From assembly GCA_050946255.1 (NCBI GenBank), contig JBMNUL010000166.1, forward strand, positions 1 through 5,529: a stretch of 5,529 bases of DNA, written 5' to 3'. Numbering within the stretch: position 1 is the stretch's first letter; every line of letters begins with the position of its first letter. Under the pieces are notes generated by a model, which had not been told where the DNA came from, ran no database searches, and worked only from the letters and a program-made list of their open reading frames with translations. The stretch is from JBMNUL01 sp050946255 (GTDB lineage Bacteria > Actinomycetota > Coriobacteriia > Coriobacteriales > CADBOM01). This document shows, piece after piece, positions 1-5,422 of the stretch. The translations under genes and the position numbers were made by a program.

Positions 1-45
1 ACAGGACGAGAGCCTGTGCCGCCTCTGTAGTGCGCGCATGTGACT

Positions 46-56
46 TCTATAAGTAA
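46..56 (+). promoter_or_regulatory. Weak promoter-like AT-rich element
   Basis: The sequence TTCTATAAGTA contains TATAAG at 48-53, which could be a bacterial -10 or an archaeal TATA-like element. No good -35 hexamer is visible 16-18 bases upstream. If used, it would transcribe the small ORF at 161 with a leader of roughly 80-100 bases. Identified by eye only. Confidence 0.2.
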
Positions 57-99
57 TACAACACAATCGAAGATTTGCCCAAAAACCGTCGTATCATAT

Positions 100-136
100 T
101 AGGTGTAATGCGCTCAAGTTTCCACTTGGGTGCCTA
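100..136 (+). promoter_or_regulatory. Hairpin in the leader of the small ORF
   Basis: Bases 111-119 pair with 124-132 around a TTCC tetraloop (core CAAGT/ACTTG, with G-T wobbles at 112/131 and 114/129). TAGG at 100-103 can also pair with CCTA at 133-136 across a 7-base one-sided bulge. No T-run follows, so it does not look like a terminator. It ends about 25 bases before the ATG at 161 and leaves the ribosome-binding site free. A leader RNA structure is plausible, but its role is unknown. Confidence 0.3.
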
Positions 137-160
137 CCAGATTTGGGAAGAGGGATAACT

Positions 161-253
161 ATGAGACTGATTGCCATAGCAGTAGCTATTGCCTTCCTGG
201 CAATACGGTCACGCCAAGACGCCAGGCTCATGGAAGAGGTTTGCGAGGGTTAG
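161..253 (+). CDS. Possible 30-residue hydrophobic small protein
   Basis: ATG at 161 opens a 30-codon frame ending in TAG at 251-253. Residues 3-15 are almost entirely Leu, Ile, Ala, Val and Phe and could form a short membrane segment. It is preceded by Met-Arg and followed by a charged tail (Arg16, Arg18, Asp20, Arg22, Glu25, Glu26, Glu29) with one Cys28. A purine-rich GAAGAGGGA at about 148-155 sits at a workable distance from the ATG. The frame is open back to a stop at 50-52, but no other good start exists there. A hairpin with an A-tract, a T6 run and short G+C-rich stem follows the stop by a few bases, which fits a short transcription unit. I do not recognise a family. It could equally be a chance frame. 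Confidence 0.35.
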   Translation: MRLIAIAVAIAFLAIRSRQDARLMEEVCEG

Positions 254-258
254 CCCGC

Positions 259-287
259 AAAAACAGGCCATCCAAATTGCCTTTTTT
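259..287 (+). terminator. Candidate bidirectional terminator
   Basis: AGGC at 265-268 pairs with GCCT at 279-282 around a 10-base loop. After a C/T mismatch, AAAA at 260-263 pairs with TTTT at 284-287. A T6 run (282-287) lies on the plus strand and a T5 run on the minus strand, so it could work both ways between the small ORF and the oppositely oriented tRNA gene. The strong part of the stem is only 4 bp. TTAGCC at 250-255 and GGCTAA at 288-293 extend the base of the helix. Confidence 0.4.
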
Positions 288-296
288 GGCTAATCG

Positions 297-332
297 AGAT
301 TGCATTATAGATTGCATCCGAGATCGTATGGG
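297..332. repeat. Three-copy 12-bp tandem repeat
   Basis: AGATTGCAT occurs exactly at 297-305 and 309-317, and a degenerate copy (AGATCGTAT, 7 of 9 matches) begins at 321, giving a constant 12-base period. The three spacer bases of each unit differ. It lies between the two terminator-like hairpins, outside any credible gene. The periodicity could mark a protein-binding array or a decayed minisatellite. Confidence 0.5.
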
Positions 333-378
333 CTAGGAAACGACAAATAAGGCCAACCCAAACTCGAGGGCTGACCTT
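331..378 (-). terminator. Terminator hairpin downstream of the tRNA
   Basis: Read on the minus strand, an 11-bp stem (378-368 with 359-349) forms with two G-T wobbles and an 8-base loop, followed by the T-rich tail ATTTGTCGTTT. It starts 12 bases after the tRNA's CCA end, the expected place for a factor-independent terminator. The tail is interrupted by G and C, so efficiency may be moderate. Confidence 0.6.
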
Positions 379-389
379 CATATTCTTCA

Positions 390-464
390 TGGTGGGCCCA
401 GCAGGATTCGAACCTGCAGCCAAAGGATTATGAGTCCTCTGCTCCACCGTTGAGCTATGGGCCC
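390..464 (-). tRNA. tRNA with CAT anticodon, probably tRNA-Ile2
   Basis: A full cloverleaf reads on the minus strand. The 7-bp acceptor stem is GGGCCCA/TGGGCCC, with discriminator A at 393 and an encoded CCA at 392-390. The D-arm is GCTC/GAGC with a short 7-base loop containing GG. The anticodon stem GAGGA/TCCTT holds loop CTCATAA, so the anticodon is CAT (432-430). The variable loop has 5 bases, and the T-arm GCAGG/CCTGC holds TTCGAAT. CAT can belong to elongator Met, initiator Met or Ile2. The initiator is unlikely, because there is no run of three G-C pairs flanking the anticodon loop. The acceptor pairs C4-G69 and C5-G68 with A73 match the known recognition features of TilS, the lysidine synthase acting on tRNA-Ile2 in bacteria, and the GGGCCYAT start resembles tRNA-Ile. 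I favour Ile2. The tRNA itself is near certain; its identity is not. Confidence 0.93.
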
Positions 465-506
465 CTGTATTGTCTTGTGCAATCGTAGTGCAAATGCGCG
501 TAAGAG

Positions 507-515
507 ATTGTACCA
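507..515 (-). promoter_or_regulatory. Extended -10-like promoter of the tRNA
   Basis: The minus strand reads TGGTACAAT: a TACAAT -10 hexamer (5 of 6 consensus) with the TG of an extended -10 element one base upstream. No good -35 is seen at 16-18 bases, which an extended -10 can partly offset. Transcription would start near 500, giving a 5' leader of about 35 bases for RNase P to remove. No TATA box is evident at the distance expected for an archaeal tRNA promoter. Confidence 0.4.
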
Positions 516-895
516 GATTTGACCAAACTAGGTCCGGCAATTGCGCCACCGAGCTGCCACTAGCAGAGTCGAGACCCCGACGGGACGCACGTATGTGCAA
601 TCTCCCAAGGTTGCCCAGCCGTTGACCATCTCCCATCGCTCGAAAATCCCAATGGAGCTCTCCCGGGAAATTTCACCACCACTGTTCCAGTCAACCATCC
701 CACACTCTCTCTCAAGCCAAGTATCCGGCACATCTCCCAACCTCCCCCCACCGCCATCTCCGATTCCAATGTTTCCCAAGTTTCACCCTCTCGAAACAAT
801 TTAGAAATATCGTCCCAATAGAATCCACATTGTCTACGACATGGACACCCGCATACATACGGATTGCAATGTTGAGCCAGCGCTCTGATGTTTCG
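516..895. other. Non-coding stretch, pyrimidine-rich on the + strand
   Basis: No credible gene was found on either strand. The overlapping frames here lack ribosome-binding sites, show low-complexity Pro/Ser or Gly/Trp composition and resemble no known protein. Within it, 600-790 is C/T-rich on the plus strand and contains exact copies of ATCTCCCA at 600, 628 and 732, plus related CTCCC stretches. Three palindromes lie end to end or overlapping at 655-674: GAGCTC, TCCCGGGA and GAAATTTC. TAGAAT at 819-824 is a 5-of-6 match to a -10 box and could be the operon promoter, but no -35 accompanies it. The glutamate synthase operon promoter should lie in this interval or shortly after it. Confidence 0.45.
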
Positions 896-896
896 A

Positions 897-935
897 GCCC
901 TGAGTTGCGATCACCGGCATCGATGTTTTCAGGGT
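897..935 (+). promoter_or_regulatory. Leader hairpin upstream of the GOGAT operon
   Basis: CCCTGA at 898-903 pairs exactly with TCAGGG at 929-934, extended by G-T wobbles at 897/935 and 904/928. Inside, CGAT at 908-911 pairs with ATCG at 919-922 around a 7-base loop. It would lie about 50 bases before the start codon in the mRNA leader. There is no T-run, so it is not an obvious terminator. A regulatory role is inferred only from its position. Confidence 0.3.
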
Positions 936-985
936 CATCCCGGCCCCACTGCAATCCACAGAAGGATGTTTGAGAGGAGAAGAAG

Positions 986-2158
986 ATGGTCCCACGGGAA
1001 GGCGATGTCCGCATCCCCTCTGGATGCGCTATCGCCGCAATCATGGACAGAACCGGCGAGAGGATGTCGGGATCTGACATCAAGGCCGCAGTTGGGCTCA
1101 TGCACGACAGGTCCAACGGCCTTGGAGGAGGATTCGCGGCATACGGCATCTATCCAGAGTATGCCGACCTCTACGCATTTCACATTTTCTACGAGACCAA
1201 GGAGGCCAGGACCGAGACCGAATCGTTTCTGGTGAACTACTTCGACACCGAGGTCGCCGAGCGCATGCCAACCAACAAGGTGCGCTCGATTCACGACGAG
1301 CCCCACATCTGGCGCTATTTCATGGCTCCCTACATCGGGAAGCTGAGGGACAGCGGGATGTCAGAGGACGACTTCACAATGCGAGCCGTGTTCCACATCA
1401 ACGCGAACATCGACGGTGCGTACGTTTCCTCGTCCGGGAAGAACATGGGAGCTTTCAAGGGAGTCGGATATCCGGAAGATATAGGCGATTTCTACAGAAT
1501 CGACGAGTACAGTGGATGGCTCTGGACTGCACACGGACGCTTCCCAACCAACACACCTGGATGGTGGGGAGGAGCTCATCCGTTCACCCTCCTAGACTGG
1601 TCGATCGTCCACAATGGCGAGATATCCAGCTACGACACCAACCGAAGGTATGTGGAGCAGTTCGGCTACGAGTGCTCCCTGCAGACTGATACCGAGGTCA
1701 TCACCTACCTGTTCGACCTTCTAGTCCGCAGGCACGGGCTCTCGCAGGAGATGGCCGCTCACATCATCGCAGCTCCGGAATGGGATGAGATAGACCGCAT
1801 GTGCGCCGAGGACAAGGAGTTCGAGACGGCTTTGCGCGCAGTGTACTCCCGTGCTCTCGTCAATGGCCCGTTCTCGATCATCTTGGGAAGCAAAGACGGT
1901 CTCCTGGCCCTCAACGACAGGCTGAAGCTCCGCTCGTTGGTCGCCGGTGAGAAGGGCAGCAAGGTTTACATAGCCAGTGAAGAGTCGGCAATCAGGCTGG
2001 TCTGCCCGGATGTGCAGAACGTGCGTCAAATCGGCGGAGGCGAGCCATTTGTCGTGAGGCTCGATGACAAGGCCAAGCAAAAGATAGAAGAGTCCGCACG
2101 CGCCCAGTCGAGGTTCGGAGATTACTCCAACCCCTTCTCGATGGGAGGCGATTTCTAG
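986..2158 (+). CDS. Class II glutamine amidotransferase subunit of modular glutamate synthase
   Basis: This 390-residue cytoplasmic subunit would hydrolyse glutamine and supply ammonia to the FMN subunit encoded next. It corresponds to the N-terminal domain of GltB. The N-terminal nucleophile is most likely Cys14 (context IPSGCAIAAIMD), which would require removal of a 13-residue propeptide; GltB also matures by such a cleavage. Further class II motifs are HGRFPTNT (183-190, with the glutamine-binding Arg185), GGAHPF (195-200), VHNGEI (208-213, with Asn210-Gly211 of the oxyanion hole) and TDTEV (234-238, with Asp235). The segment between Cys14 and residue 183 is longer than in a minimal amidotransferase. 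The start is well supported: AGGAG at 975-979 lies 6 bases before the ATG. The stop TAG abuts the next ATG in the same frame. Function is confident from motifs and neighbours. A free-standing amidotransferase for another enzyme is much less likely here. Confidence 0.93.
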   Translation: MVPREGDVRIPSGCAIAAIMDRTGERMSGSDIKAAVGLMHDRSNGLGGGFAAYGIYPEYADLYAFHIFYETKEARTETESFLVNYFDTEVAERMPTNKVRSIHDEPHIWRYFMAPYIGKLRDSGMSEDDFTMRAVFHINANIDGAYVSSSGKNMGAFKGVGYPEDIGDFYRIDEYSGWLWTAHGRFPTNTPGWWGGAHPFTLLDWSIVHNGEISSYDTNRRYVEQFGYECSLQTDTEVITYLFDLLVRRHGLSQEMAAHIIAAPEWDEIDRMCAEDKEFETALRAVYSRALVNGPFSIILGSKDGLLALNDRLKLRSLVAGEKGSKVYIASEESAIRLVCPDVQNVRQIGGGEPFVVRLDDKAKQKIEESARAQSRFGDYSNPFSMGGDF

Positions 2159-3664
2159 ATGCTCGACCTCATGGTTCAGAAATTCAAGGTGGTCCGCGAC
2201 GACAAGCTCTGCATCAGGTGCGGGGTATGCGCCAGACAGTGCGCCAACGAGGTCCACGTCTACGACCCCGACTTCGACGAGATGGTCGCCCACGACAAGA
2301 CATGCGTCAACTGCCAGCGCTGCGTTGTGATGTGCCCGACCGACGCCCTGACAATAATCAGAAACCCTCAGGCAAACCCAGATTCGATAATCTGGAACAA
2401 CGAGGTCATGAGCAGCATCAACAAGCAGTCGGAGACAGGTGGGGTGCTGCTGACCAGCATGGGCAATCCAAGGCCGTACCCTGTTCCGTTCGACAACATC
2501 CTGTTGAACGCGAGCCAGGTGACGAACCCCTCGATCGACCCTCTTCGAGAGCCCATGGAGACCAGAGTCATCCTCGGCTCCAAGCCTGTTCAGATCAAGG
2601 TCAACGAGACCGAGCACAAGATCGAGAACAAGCTGGGCCCGCTCCGCAAGATAGACATCCCGATCATGTTCTCCGCCGTGTCCTTTGGAGCCGTTTCCCT
2701 GAACGCCCAGAAGACGTTGGCACGTGCAGCCCAAGAGCTGGGGACCTTCTGGAACACCGGTGAGGGAGGTCTGCACCACGACCTCCTCCCCTACAAGGAC
2801 AACACGATCGTCCAGGTTGCATCTGGAAGGTTCGGCGTCGACGTCGACTACCTCAACGCAGGCTCTATCGTGGAGATCAAGATCGGCCAGGGCGCGAAGC
2901 CCGGCATCGGAGGGCATCTCCCAGGAGAGAAGATCAACGACGAGGTTTCGATAACGAGGATGATCCCTAAGGGCACAGATGCGATCAGCCCCGCGCCACA
3001 TCACGACATCTATTCGATCGAGGACCTCAGGCAGCTGATCTACTCGATCAAAGAGGCCACCAACTACACGAAGCCGATATCGGTGAAGATCGCGGCGGTC
3101 CACAATAGTGCGGCAATCGCCAGCGGAATCGTCCGCGCGGGTGCCGACATCATAGCAATCGATGGGTTCAGGGGCGGCACCGGAGCAGCCCCGATGAGAA
3201 TCCGTGACAATGTGGGAATTCCAATCGAGTACGCCATCGCCTCCGTGGACGAGAGGCTCCACCAGGAGGGCCTGCGCTCGAGCGTGTCCCTGATCGCCAG
3301 CGGTTCGATCCGCAACAGCGCAGATGTCGTCAAGGCTATAGCCCTGGGAGCCGACGCGGTTTACGTGGCCAGTGCCCCGATGATCTCGATGGGATGCCAC
3401 ATGTGCCAATCCTGCAGCACAGGCAAGTGCAATTGGGGAATCGCAACCCAGCGGCCCGAGCTCACGAAGAGGCTCAATCCCGACATCATGTCCGAGAGAT
3501 TGGTCAACCTCATGAAAGCCTGGAACCACGAGATCCAGGAAATGCTCGGAGGCATGGGAATCAACTCGATTGACTCCCTGCGCGGTAACAGGTTGATGCT
3601 CAGGGGACTTGGGCTCTCCGACAGGGAGCTCGGCATCCTCGGCATCAAGGCGGCAGGAGAGTGA
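2159..3664 (+). CDS. gltB: FMN-dependent glutamate synthase subunit with N-terminal 2[4Fe-4S] domain
   Basis: This 501-residue protein is the catalytic core: it reduces the 2-iminoglutarate formed from 2-oxoglutarate and ammonia to glutamate on FMN. Residues 18-28 (C18, C21, C24, C28) and 49-59 (C49, C52, C55, C59) are two ferredoxin-type CxxCxxCxxxC motifs. An FMN-binding TIM barrel of the GltB type follows, with NTGEGG (199-204), KIGQGAKPGIGG (241-252), a SPAPHHD segment (277-283), the phosphate-binding DGFRGGTGAAP (335-345) and SGSIRNS from 381. Residues 413-424 carry the GOGAT iron-sulfur signature C-x5-C-x4-C (C413, C419, C424), followed by NWGIATQ, with an extra C416. The protein lacks both the amidotransferase and GXGXG domains, which are separate genes here. 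GGGAGG at 2143-2148, 10 bases upstream and inside the previous gene, supports this start; another Met at residue 5 is too far from it. The symbol is by homology to the GltB central region. Confidence 0.94.
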   Translation: MLDLMVQKFKVVRDDKLCIRCGVCARQCANEVHVYDPDFDEMVAHDKTCVNCQRCVVMCPTDALTIIRNPQANPDSIIWNNEVMSSINKQSETGGVLLTSMGNPRPYPVPFDNILLNASQVTNPSIDPLREPMETRVILGSKPVQIKVNETEHKIENKLGPLRKIDIPIMFSAVSFGAVSLNAQKTLARAAQELGTFWNTGEGGLHHDLLPYKDNTIVQVASGRFGVDVDYLNAGSIVEIKIGQGAKPGIGGHLPGEKINDEVSITRMIPKGTDAISPAPHHDIYSIEDLRQLIYSIKEATNYTKPISVKIAAVHNSAAIASGIVRAGADIIAIDGFRGGTGAAPMRIRDNVGIPIEYAIASVDERLHQEGLRSSVSLIASGSIRNSADVVKAIALGADAVYVASAPMISMGCHMCQSCSTGKCNWGIATQRPELTKRLNPDIMSERLVNLMKAWNHEIQEMLGGMGINSIDSLRGNRLMLRGLGLSDRELGILGIKAAGE

Positions 3665-3669
3665 TTCAA

Positions 3670-4122
3670 GTGAAAAGGATATACAGCATCGAGAGGCTCT
3701 GCCTCGATTGCAAGCTCTGCGAAGTCGCCTGCAAGACCGCCCACTCCAAAAGCGGAAACATCGTGAAGGCTTACAAGTTCGAGAAGCCCGCCCCGGTCAG
3801 CAGGATGCAGGTCGAGGGGAACCTGCTCGACAGCATCGCCGTGCAGTGCAGGCACTGCGACAACCCCAAATGCGTCGAGGCATGCATCACCCACGCCATG
3901 ACGAAGGACCCGGAGACCGGGATAGTCTCCGTTGACGAGGACAGGTGCATCGGGTGCCTCACATGCGTGGCGGCATGCCCATACGGATGCATCATCCCCT
4001 CGGACGTGGCGCTGAAATGCGACATGTGCATCAACAGAGTCGGCGGCGAGCCCGGTAAACCGGCCTGCGTCGAGGCCTGCCCCAACCGTGCACTGGTAAT
4101 TGAAGACGTGGAGGCGATGTAG
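3670..4122 (+). CDS. Polyferredoxin with four [4Fe-4S] motifs (HycB/CooF/DmsB type)
   Basis: A 150-residue electron-transfer protein with no signal peptide or membrane segment, hence cytoplasmic. Four cysteine quartets are visible: C11-C14-C17-C21, C60-C63-C68-C72, C93-C96-C99-C103 (followed by Pro) and C117-C120-C133-C137 (followed by Pro). This is the layout of the four-cluster ferredoxin subunits of hydrogenases, CO dehydrogenases and DMSO reductases. C107 is an extra cysteine. Placed between the FMN subunit and the FAD reductase, it probably carries electrons between them. I chose GTG 3670 as start. AGGAG at 3655-3659 is 10 bases before it but only 1 base before the other in-frame GTG at 3661, and the mature N-terminus MKRIYS then leads directly into the first cluster. 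With this start there is a 5-base gap after the FMN subunit. An electron input for another enzyme cannot be excluded. Confidence 0.9.
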   Translation: MKRIYSIERLCLDCKLCEVACKTAHSKSGNIVKAYKFEKPAPVSRMQVEGNLLDSIAVQCRHCDNPKCVEACITHAMTKDPETGIVSVDEDRCIGCLTCVAACPYGCIIPSDVALKCDMCINRVGGEPGKPACVEACPNRALVIEDVEAM

Positions 4123-5421
4123 ATGAGGAAATACAGCTACATCATCGTTGGAAACTCTGCGGCCGCAATCAGCGCGGTCGAGGCCATAAGGTCCATTGAC
4201 GACAAGGGAACTATCCTCATCCTCGATAGGGAGGACACCCCGGCCTACTCCACCCCCATGATCTCCTACCTCCTCAAGGGAAAGACAGACGAGGGCCACA
4301 TGGCGATTCGCGGGCCGCGTTTCTACGAGGAGAACAAAGTGGACTGCGGATTCGGGAAAGAAGCCGAGGCAATCGACCCAAAGTCCCATACCATCACCGC
4401 CGGTGGTGAGAAGTACGAGTATGGAAAGCTCCTGCTCGCCTGTGGGAGCAGACCTGCCGAGCCTCCGGTGGAGGGATTGGGGGGAAGCAACGTTTTCCCG
4501 TTCCTCAATCTCACCGACGCCCATGCGATAGAGGAATGCATCTCGGAATGCCGCAAGGCAAACCCCGATTCCCCGGTTCGAGCCGCTGTGATAGGGAGCG
4601 GGCTCATCGGATGCAAGGCATGCGAGGGACTTTCGGCCATAGTGGACGAGCTGACGATGCTCGCAAGGAGCCCCCAGATCCTCCGCTCCATCCTCGCCCC
4701 CGAGGCAAGCCCGATTGCAGAGCGCGCCCTTGCCAAAGGAGGCGTCGACGTCAGGCTCTCCACGGTTGCCACCGCTTTCGAGAAGGACGGGGACATGGTC
4801 ACGAGCCTCACTCTCAACGACGGGAGCAAGCTCGAGTGCGACCTGGTCATTCTGGCGGCAGGTGTCAGACCCAACGCGGAGATGGCCGTGCAAGCCGGCG
4901 CGAAGATCGAGCGCGGGCTAGTGGTGGACGAGCACATGCAGACGAATCTCCCAGACGTATATGCGGCAGGAGACATCGCCCAGACACACGACATCCTCGA
5001 AAACCGCGACCGCGTCATCGCCCTATGGCCAAATGCCGTCAAGCAGGGCCATTGCGCCGGTCTGGCCATGGCGGGTTCGGACAAGACGTTCGATGGGAAC
5101 TTCCCGATGAATTCCATCACGCTGTTCGGCCAGACGTTCCTCTCCGCAGGAGTCAAGAACCCCGGCGAGGGAATGGTCTGCCGCACGAGCCTCGAGGGGG
5201 ACAATTTCTCGAAGTTCATCACCTCAGGCGACAACCTCGTAGGGTTCATGGTTGTAAACCGGCCTCTGAACGCTGGAATCTACACGAGGCTCATCGACGA
5301 GAAAATCCCCCTGGGCGATGTGGACCCGCAGATGTTCTCCAGGGCTCCGCAAATCTACGACCTCCCAGAGAAGATCCGTTGGGAGAAGACCCACGAGGTA
5401 GTCACCGAGAGGAGAAACTGA
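4123..5421 (+). CDS. FAD/NAD(P)-dependent oxidoreductase, likely reductase subunit of the glutamate synthase
   Basis: A 432-residue cytoplasmic two-dinucleotide-binding flavoprotein (pyridine nucleotide-disulfide oxidoreductase fold, close to rubredoxin reductase and NirB-type reductases). The FAD-binding strand-turn-helix is IIVGNSAAA (7-15), ending its second strand near Asp35-Glu37. AYSTPMISYLLKGK is the family segment seen in NAD(P)H-ferredoxin/rubredoxin-type reductases. ACGSRP lies around 106-111. The NAD(P)-binding GSGLIG is at 158-163 and the C-terminal FAD motif YAAGD ends at Asp284. No redox-active CxxxxC is seen near the N-terminus, nor the single active-site Cys of CoA-disulfide reductases, so it should pass electrons to a protein partner, most simply the polyferredoxin upstream. 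It is not GltD: the N-terminal cysteine-cluster domain of GltD is absent. GGAGG at 4110-4114, 8 bases upstream, supports the start. It abuts the polyferredoxin stop (TAG|ATG, in frame). The NADH versus NADPH preference cannot be read with confidence. Confidence 0.88.
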   Translation: MRKYSYIIVGNSAAAISAVEAIRSIDDKGTILILDREDTPAYSTPMISYLLKGKTDEGHMAIRGPRFYEENKVDCGFGKEAEAIDPKSHTITAGGEKYEYGKLLLACGSRPAEPPVEGLGGSNVFPFLNLTDAHAIEECISECRKANPDSPVRAAVIGSGLIGCKACEGLSAIVDELTMLARSPQILRSILAPEASPIAERALAKGGVDVRLSTVATAFEKDGDMVTSLTLNDGSKLECDLVILAAGVRPNAEMAVQAGAKIERGLVVDEHMQTNLPDVYAAGDIAQTHDILENRDRVIALWPNAVKQGHCAGLAMAGSDKTFDGNFPMNSITLFGQTFLSAGVKNPGEGMVCRTSLEGDNFSKFITSGDNLVGFMVVNRPLNAGIYTRLIDEKIPLGDVDPQMFSRAPQIYDLPEKIRWEKTHEVVTERRN

Positions 5422-5422
5422 G

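Noticed and set aside
1..17. ACAGG/CCTGT hairpin at the left edge
   Set aside because: Only 5 bp with no T-run and cut by the window boundary, so it cannot be judged.
130..336. 68-residue plus-strand frame starting at GTG
   Set aside because: No ribosome-binding site, Arg/Cys-rich composition with no recognisable fold, and it runs through the hairpins and tandem repeat that end the smaller 161-253 frame.
250..636. 128-residue minus-strand frame
   Set aside because: It reads straight through the tRNA gene and its terminator.
780..797. GTTTC/GAAAC inverted repeat
   Set aside because: Five pairs with a loose 8-base loop; expected often by chance in this stretch.
541..804. 87-residue Pro/Ser-rich plus-strand frame
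   Set aside because: Composition simply reflects the CT-rich DNA; no usable start signal and no protein similarity I recognise.
800..985. Glutamine or other known riboswitch upstream of the operon
   Set aside because: I could not match any known conserved core; only the generic hairpin at 897-935 is visible.
712..1149. 145-residue minus-strand frame reaching into the amidotransferase gene
   Set aside because: It overlaps the strongly supported start of the 986 gene, and the upstream part has no motif. I considered a pseudogene in 560-900 but found no protein-like signature.
1721..3529. 602-residue open frame on the minus strand
   Set aside because: Antisense to two motif-verified genes. 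Long open antisense frames are common opposite GC-rich genes, and the translation shows no family motif.
3361..4893. 510-residue open frame on the minus strand
   Set aside because: It spans three plus-strand genes antisense and has no recognisable domain; a composition shadow.
4123..5421. Annotation as GltD (glutamate synthase small subunit)
   Set aside because: The N-terminal cysteine cluster region of GltD is missing and the sequence motifs fit the rubredoxin-reductase/NirB-like group instead.
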